This document shows, piece by piece, positions 63,254 through 64,000 of a DNA stretch of 64,000 bases (its first letter is position 1; each line of letters opens with the position of its first letter). Below the pieces are notes generated by a model that ran no database searches, was not told where the DNA came from, and was given only the letters and a program-made list of their open reading frames with translations. A program made the position numbers and the translations under genes. The stretch is taken from positions 1,713,599 to 1,777,598 of the forward strand of contig NZ_LT700191.1 of NCBI RefSeq assembly GCF_900155425.1. Direction: 5' to 3'. This DNA comes from Parabacteroides massiliensis. GTDB lineage: Bacteria > Bacteroidota > Bacteroidia > Bacteroidales > Tannerellaceae.

Positions 63254-64000
63254 TTATAACTCGTTCACTTCTTTTACCGATAAACCGGTACATAGTGCGA
63301 TCGTTTCGATATTAATTCCTTGCTTTTTAAAATTGGCAGCGATAAGACGCTGTTCCTCGATTTTCCCCTTTTCCATTCCATCTTCAAAACTGGTATCGAG
63401 GGCAGCGGAAAGGTCGCGTTCAACGGAAAGGCTCAGTTCGTATTCCAAGCGTTGATCGGGGGTCATGCGCTCTACCTCCACGATGCTTTTCAGCTTGCGG
63501 AATATCTGATTGTTCAGCTCTTGGGGTAATCGTTCCATGATCTCGATGTTGTTTAAAACATATAACCACTTCTTATAAAGTGTATCACACTGATGCAAAG
63601 GTAACACAAATTTCGGCATTTCGATATAGATTTCGTTAAGTGTTTCGCTGAAGGGAAGCTTCAGCTCCCGATCCATACGTACGACATCCCAGCGGTATTT
63701 CTCCGGGCGGGACAGGTCCATGATGTAGCTCAGGATGCACACGACATACACTTTGCTGATTTGGTAGTTCCAACGTTTGCGTATTACTTCATCCGGTTCT
63801 TTTTCAAGTTTTTCCTTTACGATCATTGACTGCTGCTGGATCGCGAACGAGGCATAGTACAACACCCTGTCGGAAAAATATTTCTGCCGGCTTTTCTGCA
63901 TCTCGACTATGAATATTTCTCCTTTTTCATTCTCACAGAAGATATCGAAGACAGCCCGCCGCTGATCTTGTTTCAAACCGAGCATCTCGACGTTCCGGCA
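63254..64000 (-). CDS. PDDEXK_2 (Rpn/transposase-like nuclease) protein, 5' end off window
   Basis: The frame stays open to the window edge (R-N-V-E before the first Met at 63985), so the gene is truncated at its 5' end by the window and not by mutation. The visible 248 residues carry the nuclease core: A-V-F-D-I-F-C with the metal-binding Asp, and I-V-E-M-Q with the E-x-Q pair. Downstream are A-S-F-A-I-Q-Q and a helical C-terminus with a coiled, charged tail (G-M-E-K-G-K-I-E-E-Q). This is the PDDEXK_2/Rpn family, common in Bacteroidales and often multicopy. Confidence 0.85.
   Translation of the reverse strand, partial: CRNVEMLGLKQDQRRAVFDIFCENEKGEIFIVEMQKSRQKYFSDRVLYYASFAIQQQSMIVKEKLEKEPDEVIRKRWNYQISKVYVVCILSYIMDLSRPEKYRWDVVRMDRELKLPFSETLNEIYIEMPKFVLPLHQCDTLYKKWLYVLNNIEIMERLPQELNNQIFRKLKSIVEVERMTPDQRLEYELSLSVERDLSAALDTSFEDGMEKGKIEEQRLIAANFKKQGINIETIALCTGLSVKEVNEL

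Overview
The window reads as a chromosome segment of a gut-type Bacteroidales, most like Parabacteroides; the genus is an inference. The support is: three susC/susD-linked or carbohydrate-active enzyme regions, many Bacteroidetes promoter -7 boxes (TAnnTTTG) just upstream of genes, weak Shine-Dalgarno sequences, and a family spectrum typical of this order (two-FtsX permeases, C69 dipeptidase, FucP-type permease, PDDEXK_2 nuclease). No rRNA, CRISPR array, phage or plasmid backbone was seen.

Layout. 1-2.5 kb: housekeeping (tadA, a small basic protein, YraN, YjbR-like, birA, a small membrane protein). 2.6-10.9 kb, minus strand: first polysaccharide utilisation locus (susC, susD, GH2 lipoprotein). 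11.6-29.8 kb, plus strand: a second, larger locus with GH2, susC, susD, a six-hairpin glycosidase-like lipoprotein, an AraC regulator, and then a cassette of RraA-like protein, enolase-superfamily dehydratase, SDR dehydrogenase, sodium:solute symporter and another GH2. The cassette could make up most of a non-phosphorylative sugar-acid pathway (oxidise, dehydrate, cleave). 29.9-34.4 kb: secreted or periplasmic C1 and C69 peptidases and a GH20 hexosaminidase.

34.5-42.7 kb, minus strand: a five-gene efflux operon (TolC, HlyD-type adaptor, two related FtsX permeases flanking one ABC ATPase). It is preceded by a textbook sigma-54 -24/-12 element and, about 50-105 bp upstream of that element, two 19-bp direct repeats that look like activator sites. 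42.9-51.7 kb: AAA ATPase, flavin reductase, M16 peptidase, SIS-domain isomerase, PfkB kinase, CX5R phosphatase lipoprotein, DEAD-box helicase, mannose-1-phosphate guanylyltransferase. 51.9-56.7 kb: tRNA-Leu(CAA) with full promoter and terminator, an acyltransferase, a FucP-type permease, a complete IS with 19-bp inverted repeats and an 8-bp target duplication, and a second PfkB kinase.

56.8-57.4 kb is a non-coding stretch carrying a cluster of 21-bp repeats. 57.5-61.4 kb: two GH127-type enzymes with a preserved zinc/cysteine catalytic set, pointing to beta-L-arabinofuranoside use. The window ends with a secreted protein with a probable type IX secretion C-terminal domain and a 5'-truncated PDDEXK-family nuclease. 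All product names rest on reading motifs by eye; no database search was run.
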